Shown here: positions 6,181 to 8,352 of the stretch, in pieces
Layout of the letters: each line of letters opens with the position of its first letter
How positions within the stretch are numbered: position 1 is the stretch's first letter
NCBI GenBank assembly: GCA_002415895.1
Contig: DIAV01000209.1
Location: 18,068-26,419, forward strand
Source: Anaerolineales bacterium UBA5069
Lineage (GTDB): Bacteria > Chloroflexota > Anaerolineae > Caldilineales > Caldilineaceae
Length of the DNA stretch: 8,352 nt
Reading direction: 5' to 3'
Notes under the pieces: generated by a model
What the model was told of the DNA's origin: nothing
Databases searched by the model: none
What the model saw: only the letters and a program-made list of their open reading frames with translations
Position numbers and translations under genes: made by a program

Positions 6181-7331
6181 CGTGCGGCCTCCGGCAGGGT
6201 GTGGTGCGGGGCCGATTGGGCGCGATAGGCTGCCAGCACGCCGCGTGCAGTGCGATCCCAGGTGAAGCGCGCGGCATGGGCGAAGCCAAGGCGGCGTTGC
6301 TGATCGGCCACGGCCGGCTGCGTGAGGATCAGGGTGAGGAGGGCGGCCAGCGCCGCATCATCTTCCGCATCACAGATCAAGCCCGCGTCGCCCACGACTT
6401 CGGGCAGCGAGCCCCGATCCGAGGCGATTACAGGCGCGCCACAGGCCATGGCCTCGAGTACGGGCAGGCCAAAGCCCTCGATCCAGGAAGGGAAGACGAA
6501 CGCATCACTCATGGAGTAGAGCGCCAGCAGTTCGGCGCGCGTGGGCCGAATGAAGACGCGCACGCTGTTGCGCGCAACGGCATTGCGCACCTCCACGGGC
6601 AAATTGGGCGTGCGACAGAAGAAGACAACGATCACAGAATCGCGCAAGGGCGCATCGAGCCGCGCCCACGCGCGCAGCAGGACGGCGGGGTTCTTGAGTG
6701 CATCGGCCAGAATGAAGCGGCCATTGAGCCCAAACTGCTTGCGCACACCTTCGAGCACAGCCGCGTCGTCCACACGCTGCGTGCCTGGGGGCGGCGCGGA
6801 ATGAACGGCCACAATCCGCTCGGCGGGAATGACGCCCACTTCGGCAATGCGCCGGCGTGCATGCTGCGAGACGGTCAGCAGGCAATCTGCGCGGCGTACG
6901 GCCGCCGTTGTGAGCGCGTGCAGGTAGGTCATCATGACCATGGTGCGCGCTTGTTTGCGGTGGCCGCGCAGAATCGCGGGCAGCGGCAAAATATTGATCT
7001 CGTCATGAAGCGTAATCAACGTGCGCGCGCCTGCCGGCCCAAAGCCATAGTTGGCCGGAAAGTGGGCCACATCCACGGCATCGCGCGCCATCCAGTCGCG
7101 CAGGCGCAGGTCGTTTGCCACGCTTGAAAGAGGTGAGCCATAGGGCAGCAGGCGCAGTTGTGCGTTGTCGGGCAGCGCTTCAAGCTCAAAGGGCGCTTTT
7201 TCGTCGGCATAGAGGTAAAAGGCGTCGTCTGGGGCGGCGCGCAGCAGCGCGGGCACAAGGCTCGCCACGTAGGTATGCACGCCCCCGAGCAGTGCGTGCG
7301 AAAGATAGCGGACGTCAATCCCCACGCGCAT
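6177..7331 (-). CDS. Glycosyltransferase family 4 (GT-B fold), mannosyltransferase-like
   Basis: Complete 384-residue sugar transferase, typical in length for GT4. The N-terminus MRVGIDVRYLSHALLGGVHTY is the usual first strand plus Gly-rich acceptor-side loop of WbpZ/MtfB-like enzymes. ITLHDEINILPLP (106-118) and LLTVSQHARR (151-160) are standard N-domain landmarks. The C-terminal domain carries the E-x7-E motif, E285 to E293 in IEGFGLPVLEAMACGAPVIASD, which binds the nucleotide sugar. Oddly, the donor-phosphate loop that usually reads like VGxxxPRKN is shortened to FILADALKNPAVL (207-219), keeping Lys213-Asn214 but apparently lacking the preceding Arg. The start is ATG at 7331, set by an AGGAGGTG site. 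The TGA stop overlaps the next gene's TTG start by four bases (TTGA). It probably adds one sugar to a growing lipid-linked glycan; donor and acceptor are unknown. Confidence 0.94.
   Translation of the reverse strand: MRVGIDVRYLSHALLGGVHTYVASLVPALLRAAPDDAFYLYADEKAPFELEALPDNAQLRLLPYGSPLSSVANDLRLRDWMARDAVDVAHFPANYGFGPAGARTLITLHDEINILPLPAILRGHRKQARTMVMMTYLHALTTAAVRRADCLLTVSQHARRRIAEVGVIPAERIVAVHSAPPPGTQRVDDAAVLEGVRKQFGLNGRFILADALKNPAVLLRAWARLDAPLRDSVIVVFFCRTPNLPVEVRNAVARNSVRVFIRPTRAELLALYSMSDAFVFPSWIEGFGLPVLEAMACGAPVIASDRGSLPEVVGDAGLICDAEDDAALAALLTLILTQPAVADQQRRLGFAHAARFTWDRTARGVLAAYRAQSAPHHTLPEAAR
6188..6192 (-). promoter_or_regulatory. Shine-Dalgarno GGAGG supporting a TTG start
   Basis: GGAGG on the minus strand ends seven bases before the TTG at 6180. 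It lies in the last codons of the preceding GT4 gene and decides the non-ATG start of the downstream GT2 gene. The next in-frame Met, at residue 80, would remove the whole donor-binding core. Confidence 0.7.
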
Positions 7332-8352
7332 GGCTCACCTCCTGCATGGGTTGCTGCCTGGCCCGCAGCGCGCCATTTGCAGAAGGCGCGCGTACGCCAT
7401 GCTTCGCGGCGATCAGTGAGCGATAGAGTGCTTCCAACTCACTCATTTCGTCAATCACGGCGCGGCGGCCATTGGTGCGCGCATTGGCGCTCAGGCGGCT
7501 GCGCAATGCTGCATCACCCACAAAGGTGCGCAGCGTGGCGGCGAGCGCATCCACATCACCCATGGTGAAGTGCAGCCCTGTACGCCCGTCCTCCACCAGT
7601 TCGGCCATACCGCCCAGGCGCGATGTGATCACGGGCAAGCCTGCCGCCAGCGCCTCGATAATCACCAGCGGTGAATTTTCGTACCAGATAGAGGGAACCA
7701 CCACAGCATCCAGCGCGCTGAGAATAGCCGGCAATTGCTGGTTGTTATAGCTACCGTGAAAGTGAATGTTGCGCGCGTCGCCTGCCAGTTGGCGCAGCGT
7801 GGCAACATAGGCCGAATTGCTCTCCAGCCCGCCGTGAATATGGAGGGTGGCGGATTCCGCATCAAGCTTGCGAAATGCCTCTACGAGCACATGCACGCCC
7901 TTGTGCGGGGAGATTTGCCCCAGGTAGGCGATCTGCAGATCGCCCGCCGGCGTATGCTCGGTTTCAGCGCGCAGCAGCAACTCCGGATGGGGGTCATAGC
8001 CATGCGGCGTATAGCGAACATTTGCCTGTGGCAGCGTCTCATGCACCTTGCCGGCCAGGAATTGTGTTGGTGCAAGCACTGCATCGGGCCACGTTATGGC
8101 TTCTGCCGTGGCAATGCGCCTTTGTGCAATGGCATCGCGTTCGGCAGCAAGGCCAAACCGCTCAAGAAATGTGCTGTAGAGGCCGCCCGTCAGCTTGTCG
8201 GCGCGTGCCGTGCTGCTTTGGCCCTGCGCCACGCAGCGGGCGCAGGCAGCCGGTTCCTCCGGCACTTGTTCGCAGAGCGTGCCATCGCCACGCTGCAACG
8301 TGTGGCGCGGGCAGACAAACCAGTAGTCGTGCAGCGTCAGCGCCATGGGTAT
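7315..8352 (-). CDS. Glycosyltransferase family 4 (GT-B), N-terminally truncated by the window edge
   Basis: Predicted cytoplasmic or membrane-associated sugar transferase using a nucleotide-sugar donor. The reading frame is still open at base 8352 (Ile-Pro precede the first Met at 8346), and the visible protein begins with a LTLHDYWFVCPR segment that lies inside the N-terminal Rossmann domain of this family. The Met at 8346 is therefore not the true start, and perhaps 80-110 residues are missing. Counting from the edge, 345 residues are visible. They include four cysteines (C14, C27, C37, C40), a YLGQISPHKG strand-loop near 143-152 (Lys151 is the probable donor-phosphate contact) and the GT4 E-x7-E motif, E225 to E233 in YENSPLVIIEALAAGLP. 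The frame stops with TGA at 7317-7315, inside the next gene, a 17-nt overlap that implies translational coupling. Sugar specificity cannot be read from sequence. Family assignment is secure; role in polysaccharide assembly is inferred from neighbours. Confidence 0.93.
   Translation of the reverse strand: MPMALTLHDYWFVCPRHTLQRGDGTLCEQVPEEPAACARCVAQGQSSTARADKLTGGLYSTFLERFGLAAERDAIAQRRIATAEAITWPDAVLAPTQFLAGKVHETLPQANVRYTPHGYDPHPELLLRAETEHTPAGDLQIAYLGQISPHKGVHVLVEAFRKLDAESATLHIHGGLESNSAYVATLRQLAGDARNIHFHGSYNNQQLPAILSALDAVVVPSIWYENSPLVIIEALAAGLPVITSRLGGMAELVEDGRTGLHFTMGDVDALAATLRTFVGDAALRSRLSANARTNGRRAVIDEMSELEALYRSLIAAKHGVRAPSANGALRARQQPMQEVSHARGD
7336..7343 (-). promoter_or_regulatory. Strong Shine-Dalgarno site AGGAGGTG for the second GT4 gene
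   Basis: The minus strand reads AGGAGGTG followed by AGCC and then ATG at 7331. The AGGAGG core ends six bases before the start codon, which is near-ideal spacing. The site lies within the last codons of the upstream gene and is the strongest ribosome binding site in the window. It fixes the start of the downstream gene and shows that the 17-nt overlap is real. Confidence 0.85.

Noticed and set aside
5188..7127. Plus-strand open frames at 5188-6228 and 6168-7127
   Set aside because: Both are in mirror codon register with the minus-strand GT2 and GT4 genes, which have full motif support; nothing in the plus-strand products is recognisable.

Overview
The window is a densely packed stretch of a bacterial chromosome with high G+C content (about 60-65% in the lines I sampled by eye). 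All seven genes lie on the minus strand, so transcription runs from the right edge (8352) to the left edge (1). The content is a surface or extracellular polysaccharide (glycoconjugate) biosynthesis locus: four soluble or membrane-associated sugar transferases, one polytopic O-antigen ligase/polymerase-type protein, another GT2 transferase copy (five cytoplasmic transferases in all) and one polytopic GT39/GT-C-type glycosyltransferase. The style is high GC with heavy GCGC/CAGC use, TTG starts, clear Shine-Dalgarno sites and stacked glycosyltransferases. This would fit an environmental bacterium such as a Chloroflexota member, but no marker gene fixes the taxonomy and that is only a guess.

Layout in transcription order. 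(1) 8352-7315: GT4 transferase, its N-terminus cut by the right edge. (2) 7331-6177: second GT4 transferase. (3) 6180-5263: GT2 transferase starting at TTG. (4) 5254-4040: third GT4-type transferase of the GGGTRLK..E subgroup. (5) 4043-2565: O-antigen ligase/polymerase-like membrane protein. (6) 2568-1645: second GT2 transferase, a paralogue of gene 3. (7) 1575-1: GT39-like membrane glycosyltransferase, cut by the left edge and with no stop codon in the window. Junctions are a 17-nt overlap, a 4-nt TTGA overlap, an 8-nt gap, two 4-nt ATGA overlaps and one 69-nt gap. The window therefore looks like part of one translationally coupled operon. I see no internal promoter or convincing terminator.

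A reasonable working model is as follows. The GT2 and GT4 enzymes add successive sugars from nucleotide-sugar donors to a lipid-linked or membrane-proximal acceptor on the cytoplasmic side. The ligase/polymerase-type protein then joins or polymerises the glycan on the outer face of the membrane. The GT39-like enzyme may add a sugar from a polyprenyl-phosphate donor, also on the outer face. No flippase, initiating sugar-phosphate transferase, chain-length regulator or nucleotide-sugar synthesis gene is present here, so the pathway must be completed outside the window. I found no CRISPR array, tRNA, rRNA, insertion sequence or integrase. There is no gene-free stretch over 300 bases. I did not find a clearly novel system; the most notable points are the non-ATG starts, an AAP tandem repeat in the GT39-like tail, a shortened donor-loop region in gene 2 and a cysteine cluster in gene 1.
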